Source: Ignavibacteriaceae bacterium
GTDB taxonomy: Bacteria; Bacteroidota; Ignavibacteria; Ignavibacteriales; Ignavibacteriaceae
Length of the DNA stretch: 7,037 bases
NCBI GenBank assembly: GCA_025455085.1
Contig: JALONF010000098.1
Location: 1-7,037, forward strand
Direction of reading: 5' to 3'
Shown: positions 1 through 6,418 of the stretch, piece after piece
How the letters are laid out: every line of letters starts with the position of its first letter
Numbering within the stretch: position 1 is the stretch's first letter
The notes under the pieces: model-generated
What the model saw: only the letters and a program-made list of their open reading frames with translations
What the model was told of the DNA's origin: nothing
Database searches by the model: none
Position numbers and translations under genes: made by a program

Positions 1-1
1 C

Positions 2-46
2 ATTCCTTTGGAAGAATCCTCTATTTCCGCCTTCTCTGATAATTAA
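2..46 (+). other. Possible last 14 codons of a + strand gene (uncertain)
   Basis: One forward frame starting at base 2 reads IPLEESSISAFSDN and stops at TAA (44-46), just before the hairpin at 53-81, so it could be the C-terminus of a gene entering from the left. The other two forward frames are also open for most of this stretch (stops at 37-39 and 48-50), so the choice of frame is a guess. I do not recognise the peptide. On the - strand, an ATG complementary to bases 1-3 could equally begin a downstream gene. Nothing here is firm. Confidence 0.15.
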
Positions 47-81
47 ATAAAAAAAACCTCGACAGATGTTGCCGAGGTTTT
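45..81 (-). terminator. Intrinsic terminator of the tRNA cluster
   Basis: A 9-bp stem (bases 53-61 with 73-81; core CCTCG/CGAGG plus four A-T pairs) encloses an 11-nt loop. On the - strand it is followed by a run of eight T and then ATTTAATT. It begins two bases after the mature 3' end of tRNA-Glu, so it should end the tRNA transcript. Read on the + strand, the stem is followed only by TTTTGTG, so it could also stop weakly any gene arriving from the left. Confidence 0.85.
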
Positions 82-82
82 G

Positions 83-154
83 TGACCCCAAGGGGATTCG
101 AACCCCTATTACCGCCGTGAAAGGGCGAGGTCCTAACCATTAGACGATGGGGCC
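83..154 (-). tRNA. tRNA-Glu (anticodon TTC)
   Basis: The reverse complement folds as a cloverleaf. The acceptor is GGCCCCA/TGGGGTC (one G-U pair) with discriminator A at base 83. The anticodon stem TCGCC/GGCGG holds loop CTTTCAC, giving anticodon TTC. The T-arm is AGGGG-TTCGAAT-CCCCT. CCA is not encoded (the next bases read CAA), so a CCA-adding enzyme is needed. It is the last tRNA of the four-gene cluster, 45 nt after tRNA-His and directly before the terminator. Confidence 0.97.
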
Positions 155-199
155 AAGTAAAATTTCGAAATTCGAATTTGAAACTTCAAATTGTTCAAG
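155..199. repeat. tRNA spacer built of overlapping AT-rich palindromes
   Basis: The 45-nt His-Glu spacer contains three overlapping perfect dyads: AATTTCGAAATT (161-172), AAATTCGAATTT (168-179) and AATTTGAA-AC-TTCAAATT (175-192). It then has AAATTGTTCA (188-197), a 10-mer that recurs in the Pro-Arg spacer at 410-419. The role is unknown. It could be a degenerate dispersed repeat or a structured site for separating the tRNA precursors. Confidence 0.6.
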
Positions 200-274
200 G
201 GTGAGCGATGGGAATTGAACCCACGACCCCCAGGGCCACAACCTGGTGCTCTAACCAACTGAGCTACGCTCACC
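200..274 (-). tRNA. tRNA-His (anticodon GTG)
   Basis: The reverse complement begins with the extra G(-1) typical of tRNA-His, placed opposite discriminator C73 (base 200). The acceptor is GTGAGCG/CGCTCAC. The anticodon stem CCAGG/CCTGG holds loop TTGTGGC, giving GTG. The T-loop TTCAATT is normal. CCA is not encoded. It lies only 9 nt after tRNA-Arg, so the two must be cut from one precursor. Confidence 0.97.
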
Positions 275-283
275 ATCATTGTG

Positions 284-357
284 TACGCCCGAGTGGACTC
301 GAACCACTAACCTCCAGCTTAGAAGGCTGATGCTCTATCCGATTGAGCTACGGGCGC
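284..357 (-). tRNA. tRNA-Arg (anticodon TCT)
   Basis: The acceptor GCGCCCG pairs with CGGGCGT (first pair G-U), with discriminator A at base 284. The anticodon stem TCAGC/GCTGG holds loop CTTCTAA, giving TCT, which reads AGA/AGG codons. The T-arm is AGTGG-TTCGAGT-CCACT. CCA is not encoded (CAC follows). It is second in the cluster, 84 nt after tRNA-Pro. Confidence 0.97.
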
Positions 358-441
358 TCAATTCAATAAACAATTAGAAATTAAAAATGAACAATTAATC
401 AAACATTGTAAATTGTTCATCGTAAATTGTAAATTATTTTG
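358..441. repeat. tRNA spacer with long inverted and direct AT repeats
   Basis: The 84-nt Pro-Arg spacer carries a perfect 10-bp inverted repeat, ATGAACAATT (387-396) and AATTGTTCAT (411-420), around a 14-nt loop. It also has a direct repeat GTAAATTGT at 408-416 and 422-430. The left part (379-398) matches 19 of 20 bases of the lolC/E-lolD gap at 3182-3201. The right part shares AAATTGTTCA with the other long tRNA spacer. I see no promoter or T-tract that would make it a terminator. Confidence 0.6.
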
Positions 442-516
442 TCGGGGCGGCAGGATTCGAACCTGCGACCTCCTGCTCCCAAAGCAGGCGCGATAGCCGG
501 ACTACGCTACGCCCCG
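442..516 (-). tRNA. tRNA-Pro (anticodon TGG)
   Basis: The reverse complement starts with C1, as proline tRNAs do. The acceptor is CGGGGCG/CGCCCCG with discriminator A at base 442. The anticodon stem CCTGC/GCAGG holds loop TTTGGGA, giving TGG, which can read all CCN codons when modified. The T-arm is GCAGG-TTCGAAT-CCTGC. CCA is not encoded. It is the promoter-proximal tRNA of the cluster. Confidence 0.97.
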
Positions 517-533
517 TCTCCATCATTTTAGAA

Positions 534-541
534 CAAAAATA
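534..541 (-). promoter_or_regulatory. Candidate -7 box of the tRNA cluster promoter
   Basis: The - strand reads TATTTTTG, a full match to the Bacteroidota -7 consensus TAnnTTTG. It lies 17 nt before the tRNA-Pro 5' end, which would give a leader of about 10 nt. No clear -33 TTG sits at the usual distance. A second full match, TATATTTG, lies at 594-587 and is an alternative; its leader would contain the dyad at 542-570. In AT-rich DNA such matches occur by chance. Confidence 0.35.
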
Positions 542-570
542 ATACTTATTACCCGCTTGATAATAAGTAT
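542..570. repeat. Perfect 10-bp inverted repeat upstream of the tRNA cluster
   Basis: ATACTTATTA (542-551) and TAATAAGTAT (561-570) are exact reverse complements around the 9-nt loop CCCGCTTGA. The dyad abuts the candidate tRNA -7 box. On the - strand it is followed by TATTTTTG, so it also resembles a weak AT-rich terminator, but no - strand gene lies upstream that would need one. It may be an operator or a leader hairpin; the sequence does not decide. Confidence 0.5.
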
Positions 571-674
571 CTTAAAAATTGGAAGACAAATATATCTATC
601 GAATCCTGAAAAAAAAAGTAATTTTATTAGTAATTCATCACCTTTAACCTCAAATTAAAAATACACCAAAAATT

Positions 675-693
675 ATAGTTTTCAACTATTTTT
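675..693 (+). other. Small hairpin with T-tract upstream of the lol genes
   Basis: ATAGTT (675-680) pairs with AACTAT (684-689) across loop TTC, followed by a T-run and ATT (690-696). The stem has only two G-C pairs. It lies about 50 nt ahead of the first permease start. It could be a weak attenuator in the leader or a chance structure. I see no convincing + strand promoter in 571-740; TATTTTTA at 687-694 is a poor -7 candidate without a -33 TTG. Confidence 0.25.
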
Positions 694-740
694 ATTCTTA
701 GGTAGATTTAGTTTGAAATTTCAACTCTCTTAAATCAATT

Positions 741-1952
741 ATGAATTTGTCCTGGTATATAGCAAAAAATTTCATTACGTCAAGAAAAGATTCTCGTTTC
801 ATCAGTTTAATTTCTACCATCTCGATTATAGGAATTGCATTAGGTGTTGCAACTTTAATAATTGCAATTAGTGTTTTAAAAGGATTTGAACAAACAATCA
901 CTAATAAAATAATTGATTTTGATTCCCATATAAAAATAACCTCTTACCGACTAACTTTACCTGATTATAAGAAATCACTCCCCTGGCTTGAGAATCAATT
1001 AGCGCCATTTAATCCAGACATAACTCCCTTCGCATCAAAGCTTGTCATCGTTAGTCATAAAAAGAAAAAAGATGGAATAAATTTGATCGGCGTCGAACTG
1101 AAAAATGAAAAACCATTTTTAGTCAAAAATATAATTGAAGGTGAATATCGATTATCTGACGATGGAGTTTTAATTGGAAAAAAACTTGCAGAAAAACTTT
1201 TTGTTAAAGTGGGAGATAAAATTACAGTTTTTGCTTTGCGGAAAGATGAAATACCCTCACCCGAAAATTTACCAAACATAGAAAAATTTGTCGTTACCGG
1301 AATTTTTGAAAGTGGAATGACTGAATACGATGATACTTATGCTTATACTTCATTATCGTCAGCTCAAAAATTGTTTGATATCGGGGACAATATAACCGGT
1401 TATAATATTAAGCTCGGAGATATTTCTAAAATAGACAGTCTTACAACATTTCTTGGTAAAAGTCTTCGTTATCCTCACTCAGTCAGATCAGTTTATCAAT
1501 TGCACAGAAATATTTTTACCTGGATTGAACTACAGAAAGAGCCTATTCCAATTGTTCTGGCATTGATCATACTCGTTGCTGTATTCAATATTGTCGGAAC
1601 TTTATTGATGATAGTTCTTGAAAAAACAAATGCAGTTGGCATCCTGAAAACACTCGGTTCCAAACGAAAACAAATTATTTTCATCTTCCTTATCCATGGT
1701 GCGATACTAGGGATTGTTGGAATTGTTTGCGGTAGTATCTTCGGTTACGTGTTGATGCTTATCCAGCAGAAATTTGACATCATAACTTTACCATCTTCAG
1801 TATACTTTATGTCGAAAGTTCCCTTCCTCATTACTGCAGACACATTCATAAGCATTGCGATCATAACTTTTTTGCTCTGCATTCTGGCATCTTTAATTCC
1901 AAGTTTTATTGCTTCCAAAATTAAACCTGTCAATGCTTTGAGGTTTAGCTGA
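741..1952 (+). CDS. LolC/LolE-family ABC permease (first of a tandem pair)
   Basis: Inner-membrane permease of the lipoprotein-releasing (LolCDE) type, which lifts outer-membrane lipoproteins from the inner membrane and passes them to a periplasmic carrier. At 403 aa it has the family length and topology: one N-terminal membrane helix (about 20-47), a large periplasmic domain (about 48-266; MacB_PCD-like), then three helices (about 268-292, 312-342 and 367-392; FtsX domain). After the second helix comes the conserved cytoplasmic stretch EKTNAVGILKTLGS (294-307), which in this family contacts the ATPase. The C-terminus ends in the typical KPVNALRF. ATG at 741 is chosen because the N-terminus aligns with the next gene (24 of the first 50 residues identical by eye). 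No Shine-Dalgarno sequence is visible. Its stop overlaps the next start. Assignment to LolC rather than LolE is not possible from sequence alone. Confidence 0.9.
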   Translation: MNLSWYIAKNFITSRKDSRFISLISTISIIGIALGVATLIIAISVLKGFEQTITNKIIDFDSHIKITSYRLTLPDYKKSLPWLENQLAPFNPDITPFASKLVIVSHKKKKDGINLIGVELKNEKPFLVKNIIEGEYRLSDDGVLIGKKLAEKLFVKVGDKITVFALRKDEIPSPENLPNIEKFVVTGIFESGMTEYDDTYAYTSLSSAQKLFDIGDNITGYNIKLGDISKIDSLTTFLGKSLRYPHSVRSVYQLHRNIFTWIELQKEPIPIVLALIILVAVFNIVGTLLMIVLEKTNAVGILKTLGSKRKQIIFIFLIHGAILGIVGIVCGSIFGYVLMLIQQKFDIITLPSSVYFMSKVPFLITADTFISIAIITFLLCILASLIPSFIASKIKPVNALRFS

Positions 1953-3178
1953 TGAATTTTGAGTCCTTCATTGCAAAACGCTACTTAGTTTCGAAACACA
2001 AGATTAATTTCATTACAATAATTTCGTTTATTTCTATTGCGGGAATTACAGTTGGCGTCGCAGCATTGATTGTGGTCCTTTCTGTTTTTAACGGATTCGG
2101 AAGCCTCGTAACTAGTTATTTAATGAATCTTGATCCGCACATCAGAATAACTGCAATTTCAATTGAAGGAGAAAAAGACATTCTGAAGTTGGAAGATATT
2201 TTAAATAATCAAAAAGAGATTGAATCTTATTCCCCTTTTATTGAAGGAAAAGTTTTAGCATATAATAAGGGTGTAACACAGGTATTAAATCTTAAAGGTA
2301 TCGAGGAGCAGTCTGTTAATAGTGTTTACTTGCTAAATGATAATATCGTTGATGGGGAAGGACAGTTGACGCAAGGTTTATCAAATATTATTGTTGGTTT
2401 ACAATTGGCTGATAAACTTCAGGTGTTTACAGGAGATACATTACTTCTAATATCACCATCAAATATTGAACAAGCATTAACTCAATTGTCACTACCACTA
2501 TCAAGAAAAGTTAAAGTCGCAGGAATATTTAGTTCCAAAAACAATGAATATGATGGAGCATATGTTTTTAGTTCTCTCAAAGATGCTCAGTATTTGTTCG
2601 GTTATAAAAATAATTTTCATGGATATGATATAAAATTAAATAGCATAGATAATTCCGAAAAAATTAAAAAAGTTTTGCAGGCTCACCTCGATAAAAATAA
2701 TTTTAGCATTAATACCTGGTATGATTTTCATCAGGAACTCTATGCTATCATGCAGGTTGAAAGATGGACTGCTTATATTATACTCTCGCTTATCATTGCA
2801 GTAGCAACGTTCAATATCCTTGGCTCTCTTTCAATGTCAGTTATTGAAAAAAAACGAGACATCGGAATATTAAGATCAATGGGAGTAACGGAAAATTCTA
2901 TCCTTAAAATATTTATGTTTGAAGGACTGCTAATTGGCATAATGGGCACATTGCTTGGTGTGATTATCGGATATCTTGTCTGTTACATTCAAATAAAATA
3001 TAACATTTATCCACTTGACCCTTCGCAGTACAAAATCGATTCATTGCCGATCGAATTACGTTTTTCTGATTTCTTCTTTATCAGCGGAGTTGCAATGCTT
3101 CTGTCATTCCTGGCCTCTCTTTATCCGGCCAAAAGAGCCGCAAAAGTAAATCCGATTAATGCAATTAAATGGGAATGA
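1952..3178 (+). CDS. LolC/LolE-family ABC permease (second of a tandem pair)
   Basis: Second permease of the probable lipoprotein-releasing complex, 408 aa. It has the same layout: membrane helix about 19-49, periplasmic domain about 50-270 opening with DPHIRIT (61-67), then helices about 272-298, 316-346 and 373-392. The cytoplasmic coupling stretch EKKRDIGILRSMG (299-311) is closer to the family consensus than in the first copy. The C-terminal NPINAIKW is also typical. In the periplasmic domain, the segment at about 168-187 is longer than the matching loop in the first gene. In E. coli LolC the corresponding loop region contacts the carrier LolA, so the two copies may have split roles (inference). 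ATG at 1952 overlaps the upstream TGA by one base, implying translational coupling and about equal amounts of both subunits. A 29-nt AT-rich gap separates it from the ATPase gene. Confidence 0.92.
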   Translation: MNFESFIAKRYLVSKHKINFITIISFISIAGITVGVAALIVVLSVFNGFGSLVTSYLMNLDPHIRITAISIEGEKDILKLEDILNNQKEIESYSPFIEGKVLAYNKGVTQVLNLKGIEEQSVNSVYLLNDNIVDGEGQLTQGLSNIIVGLQLADKLQVFTGDTLLLISPSNIEQALTQLSLPLSRKVKVAGIFSSKNNEYDGAYVFSSLKDAQYLFGYKNNFHGYDIKLNSIDNSEKIKKVLQAHLDKNNFSINTWYDFHQELYAIMQVERWTAYIILSLIIAVATFNILGSLSMSVIEKKRDIGILRSMGVTENSILKIFMFEGLLIGIMGTLLGVIIGYLVCYIQIKYNIYPLDPSQYKIDSLPIELRFSDFFFISGVAMLLSFLASLYPAKRAAKVNPINAIKWE

Positions 3179-3181
3179 TTC

Positions 3182-3201
3182 AATTAAAAATGAAAAATTA
3201 A
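3182..3201 (+). repeat. AT-rich repeat copy between permease and ATPase genes
   Basis: This 20-mer, beginning AATTAAAAATGAA and ending AATTAA, matches the tRNA spacer at 379-398 at 19 of 20 positions (A versus C at the fourteenth). It fills most of the 29-nt gap ahead of lolD, where a ribosome binding site would normally lie; none is visible. A shorter match, AATTAAAAAT, lies at 653-662. Such A/T-only runs have low information, so shared ancestry is not certain. Confidence 0.45.
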
Positions 3202-3207
3202 ATATTT

Positions 3208-3894
3208 ATGAAAGAAATAATCCTCAAAGCTGAAAGTATTTATAAATCTTTTCAGACTACGAAAAAAGTAAAACTTGATGTACTGAGAGGTATATCACTT
3301 GAGATTGAAAAAGAGAAGATCACTATCATAGTAGGTGCATCTGGTGCTGGAAAAAGCACACTGCTGCATTTACTTGGAGGATTAGACCGACCTGACTCTG
3401 GTGAAGTGTATTATGATGCTGATGATATTTTCAAACTATCCGAGGATAGACTTGCCAAGTTCAGAAATAAAAATGTTGGATTTGTATTTCAATTCCATCA
3501 CCTGCTGCCTGAATTCACTGCAATTGAAAACGTAATGATTCCACAAATGATTAATGGAACAAGTTTAACACGAGCAAAATCTAAAAGTGAAGAACTTCTT
3601 AATACTGTAGGACTCACTGCAAGATTGGAACATAAACCTGCAGAACTATCAGGTGGTGAACAGCAACGGGTAGCGGTGGCAAGAGCGTTAGCTAATAATC
3701 CTAAAATAATTTTTGCAGACGAACCAACTGGAAACCTTGATTCAGTAAATAGCGAGGAAATCCACAAGCTCATTGTTAATTTGAAAACGAATCTCGCAGT
3801 AACTTTTGTGATAGTAACTCACAATCAAAACCTGGTCAATTTAGCAGATCAGATTTATGAAATAAAAGATGGTAAGATTGCATTGAAGCAATAA
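3208..3894 (+). CDS. lolD: LolD-type ABC transporter ATPase
   Basis: Cytoplasmic ATP-hydrolysing subunit that would drive the two adjacent permeases. It has 228 aa, normal for LolD/MacB-class ATPases. All motifs are intact: Walker A GASGAGKST (43-51), Q-loop Q95 in VFQFHHLLPEFTA, signature LSGGEQQ (148-154), Walker B IIFADE (167-172) with catalytic E172, D-loop GNLD (175-178) and switch His205 in VTHN. The FQFHHLLPEFTAIENV segment is characteristic of the LolD branch, as against general FtsE- or MacB-type ATPases, though these are close relatives. The gene order permease-permease-ATPase differs from the enterobacterial lolC-lolD-lolE. ATG at 3208 puts the usual ABC start at the N-terminus. 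There is no Shine-Dalgarno sequence. The stop TAA (3892-3894) faces the convergent pepA stop across 6 bp. Confidence 0.93.
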   Translation: MKEIILKAESIYKSFQTTKKVKLDVLRGISLEIEKEKITIIVGASGAGKSTLLHLLGGLDRPDSGEVYYDADDIFKLSEDRLAKFRNKNVGFVFQFHHLLPEFTAIENVMIPQMINGTSLTRAKSKSEELLNTVGLTARLEHKPAELSGGEQQRVAVARALANNPKIIFADEPTGNLDSVNSEEIHKLIVNLKTNLAVTFVIVTHNQNLVNLADQIYEIKDGKIALKQ

Positions 3895-3905
3895 AACTTT
3901 TTATT
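3890..3905. other. AT-only dyad at the convergent lolD/pepA junction
   Basis: AATAAAA (3890-3896) and TTTTATT (3899-3905) form a perfect dyad straddling the 6-bp gap, overlapping both stop codons. With only A-T pairs it would be a poor intrinsic terminator, although each strand carries T-rich sequence beyond it (T7 at 3910-3916 region on the + strand). No GC-rich terminator is visible for either gene, so the two transcripts may overlap at their 3' ends. Confidence 0.3.
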
Positions 3906-5418
3906 CCGTTTTTTTCTCCAACTCTAATTGTGATAAATATTCAAACATCAGTCTCACCCCGAATCCAGTCATAAAAGTTTTATTGTAATTCGTTAAATCA
4001 TTAGCAATTGCAGGACCGGCAATATCGATATGTGCCCATGGAATTTTTTTATCCACAAAATTTTCTAAAAATTTCGCAGCAGTGATTGCACCGCCCCACC
4101 TGCCACCATCATTATTTACATCTGCGATTTTACTCTCATTATCTTTATGGTATTCATCCCACATCGGCAAACGCCAGACTCTGTCATAAGTTTTCATTCC
4201 TGTTTGATATAATTCATTAGCGAGCTTATCATTTTTTGTGAACAGCCCTGCCACATTTAATCCAAGCGCCACAACACACGCACCGGTTAGAGTAGCAAAG
4301 TCAATTATCTCATCAGGCTTTTCCTTTGATGCATAGTCAAGTGCATCAGCAAGTATCATTCTACCTTCAGCATCTGTATGACCAACTTCAATTGTCTTTC
4401 CCGACGCAGTTTTTACTATGTCACTCGGTCTCATCGCTTCTCCATTTATCATGTTCTCTGCCGCAGGGATAACTCCTAAGATTTCAAATGGAAATTTTGC
4501 TTTAGAAGCTGCCAGTAACGTGCCGGCAACGACTGCCGCTCCTGACATATCAGCTTTCATTTCCAGCATTCCCTGCCATGGTTTTATGCAATATCCGCCT
4601 GTGTCAAATGTGACTCCCTTACCGACTAATGCAACTTTTTTTGTAGAATTCACTTTGCCTTTTGGTTTATACTCAATTACAATAAACCTTGGCTTAGCAT
4701 TACTCCCCTGACCAACAGCGAGCAATCCACCCATATTTCTTTTCTTAATTTCTTTTTCATCAAATACCGTAACTTTTAATCCTGCATCTGTTAAAGTCTC
4801 TTTTATTCTATCAGCTAATTCAAATGGTCTTAATGATGATGGAGGTTCATTTTGAAGATCTTTAGTAAAAAATACTCCTTCAATCAGAAAATTATTTTTT
4901 ATGATTGCTGACTTCAACAGCTTTTGATCTTCTGCATAAATTAATACTGACAGATTCCGTGTTTTATCCTTTTCCTTTTTATACTTATCAAAGGAATAGT
5001 TTCCAAGGGAGAGTCCTTCAAGAAATGATCGATAGTAATATTCTTCACTATCAAAGAACTTTTTAACGAGTTTGAATTCAGGGATGAAAAGGTGTATCGA
5101 TTGTATTTCATCATTCTTAAATTCCGTGATTAGTCCGGCGAGATGATTTCTAAAGTAATCGACTGTGAACTTATCATCAGTTTTGAATTTATTCAAAACA
5201 ATCTGTTCAGGTCTTCCCTTAACATTTGATATTATTATCTTTTTGTTCTTTTTGGCAAGAATATTCTTGTGCTGAAGCTCAGATAATGTTATTCTAAATT
5301 TCTTTTCAAATGCAGATAGATTATTCTTAATGTTTTTATCATCGGCAATGTAATAAACGGCAATTGAAAATGATTTGAATTCTAATTTTCCACCTGGTTT
5401 ATAACTCAATTTGAACAT
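3901..5418 (-). CDS. pepA: Leucyl aminopeptidase (peptidase family M17)
   Basis: Cytosolic two-metal exopeptidase that removes N-terminal residues, often leucine, from peptides; normally a hexamer. It has 505 aa, the family length. A divergent N-terminal domain covers about 1-160 and the catalytic M17 domain about 190-495. Metal ligands and catalytic residues match E. coli PepA: K267, D272, K279 and D290 in the segment around VGKGVTFDTGG, and D349, E351 and R353 in HTDAEGR (more often NTDAEGR; the His is not a ligand position). Also typical are ATLTGAC (375-381) and GGRWGGAITAAKFL (438-451). No signal peptide or membrane segment is seen. ATG at 5418 lies one base after the nrnA stop, so translation is probably coupled to nrnA on one mRNA. 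E. coli PepA also binds DNA; nothing here tests that. Confidence 0.96.
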   Translation of the reverse strand: MFKLSYKPGGKLEFKSFSIAVYYIADDKNIKNNLSAFEKKFRITLSELQHKNILAKKNKKIIISNVKGRPEQIVLNKFKTDDKFTVDYFRNHLAGLITEFKNDEIQSIHLFIPEFKLVKKFFDSEEYYYRSFLEGLSLGNYSFDKYKKEKDKTRNLSVLIYAEDQKLLKSAIIKNNFLIEGVFFTKDLQNEPPSSLRPFELADRIKETLTDAGLKVTVFDEKEIKKRNMGGLLAVGQGSNAKPRFIVIEYKPKGKVNSTKKVALVGKGVTFDTGGYCIKPWQGMLEMKADMSGAAVVAGTLLAASKAKFPFEILGVIPAAENMINGEAMRPSDIVKTASGKTIEVGHTDAEGRMILADALDYASKEKPDEIIDFATLTGACVVALGLNVAGLFTKNDKLANELYQTGMKTYDRVWRLPMWDEYHKDNESKIADVNNDGGRWGGAITAAKFLENFVDKKIPWAHIDIAGPAIANDLTNYNKTFMTGFGVRLMFEYLSQLELEKKTE

Positions 5419-5419
5419 T

Positions 5420-6418
5420 TTATCCTTCTGAATAATTGTTAAAAAAATTTTCTGCTTCTTTTAATATCTTTGGAATCATATCAAAGATACTGACATCTCT
5501 AAATCTTGCTCCAGCAGCATTTAAGTGACCTCCGCCACCGAATACTCCAGCCAATTTATTCGCCGGTATTTTACCCTTTGATCTGAAGCTAACTTTGAAT
5601 CCATTTTTCAGTTCTATAAATAGTAATCCGAGTTTAACACCTTCGATAGAGATAATAAAATTAACAAAATTCTCAGTATCACTTTCAATAGCTCTCAACT
5701 CATTGAAATCTTTTTGAGTTAATATCATATAACCTATTGAATTATTAGCGATTAACTCTAAAGAACTTAGACATTTTCCAAGCAGTTTAATTTTGCTGAG
5801 CTTACTTTCGTCATAGAGCTGATCATAGATATCGGTTGGGTCAATTCCGGTGTCTAAGAGTTCAGCGACTAACCTATGAAGTTCAGCTGTTGTCCTTTCA
5901 AAACGAAATGATCCGGTGTCAGTCATAATAGCTGCATAGAGTGGAGCAGCAATATCTCTATGAAGGTTTATGATTTTAGTTCTGCTAATAAAATCAAAAA
6001 TGATGTGTCCGGTTGCAGCATAACCTGCATCAATAAATTTGAGGTCTACGAAATCTTCTGGATCCTGATGATGGTCTATACAAATTTTCATCTTCTTTGA
6101 TACTAAAAATGCTCTACTCATACTGACCATCCTATCAGACCTGTTGAAATCTAATGCGACCAAAACATCTGAAGTATCAAAATATTTGTTATGGATAGTT
6201 TCATCATACTTTTCGATCACATCATCGGTATCAAGAAATTTAAGATTGTATGGAGTTGAACTATGATTAATTATTCTAGAGTTCTTCCCACGTGAATTTA
6301 ACAACTTATGAAAAGCGATTTCTGAACCAATAGCATCAGCATCAGGATTAACGTGAGTTGTGATGAGAAAGCTTTGATTGGAATTGATTATATCTGCAAG
6401 TTTTTTGAAATCTATCAT
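5420..6418 (-). CDS. nrnA: DHH/DHHA1 phosphoesterase, NrnA type (nanoRNase/pAp phosphatase)
   Basis: Soluble Mn-dependent phosphoesterase of 332 aa. NrnA proteins degrade 2-5 nt RNA to mononucleotides, and many also dephosphorylate 3'-phosphoadenosine 5'-phosphate from sulfur assimilation. Motifs in order: HVNPDADAIGS (22-32) with H22, D26 and D28; D90 in ALDFNRSDR; the DHH signature IDHHQ (114-118); D167 in MTDTGSFRF; and the DHHA1 substrate-binding loop GGGGHLNAAGAR (294-305). All expected metal ligands are present. c-di-AMP phosphodiesterases of the GdpP type have additional PAS/GGDEF domains, absent here; stand-alone DHH-DHHA1 proteins that cleave pApA remain an alternative. ATG at 6418 is the only upstream candidate, since an in-frame TAA lies seven codons before it. 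It is preceded by a terminator-like hairpin and followed after one base by pepA. Confidence 0.93.
   Translation of the reverse strand: MIDFKKLADIINSNQSFLITTHVNPDADAIGSEIAFHKLLNSRGKNSRIINHSSTPYNLKFLDTDDVIEKYDETIHNKYFDTSDVLVALDFNRSDRMVSMSRAFLVSKKMKICIDHHQDPEDFVDLKFIDAGYAATGHIIFDFISRTKIINLHRDIAAPLYAAIMTDTGSFRFERTTAELHRLVAELLDTGIDPTDIYDQLYDESKLSKIKLLGKCLSSLELIANNSIGYMILTQKDFNELRAIESDTENFVNFIISIEGVKLGLLFIELKNGFKVSFRSKGKIPANKLAGVFGGGGHLNAAGARFRDVSIFDMIPKILKEAENFFNNYSEG

Noticed and set aside
358..441. CRISPR-like short repeats
   Set aside because: Repeat units are only 9-10 bp, AT-rich and not regularly spaced; no cas gene is present.
83..516. Integration site of a mobile element in the tRNA cluster
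   Set aside because: All four tRNA genes are whole, no partial tRNA copy is seen in the window, and there is no integrase.
517..740. Riboswitch or structured leader upstream of the lol operon
   Set aside because: Only short AT-rich hairpins are seen; none shows the conserved core of a riboswitch class I know.
698..901. 67-codon - strand open frame across the first permease start
   Set aside because: Overlaps the conserved N-terminal membrane helix of the permease on the other strand; no supporting signal.
3498..3773. 91-codon - strand open frame inside lolD
   Set aside because: It is antisense to the Q-loop, signature and Walker B region of an intact ATPase; a shadow frame.
4418..4711. 97-codon + strand open frame inside pepA
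   Set aside because: It lies opposite the conserved M17 catalytic core, whose motifs explain the sequence; the translated product resembles no family I know.
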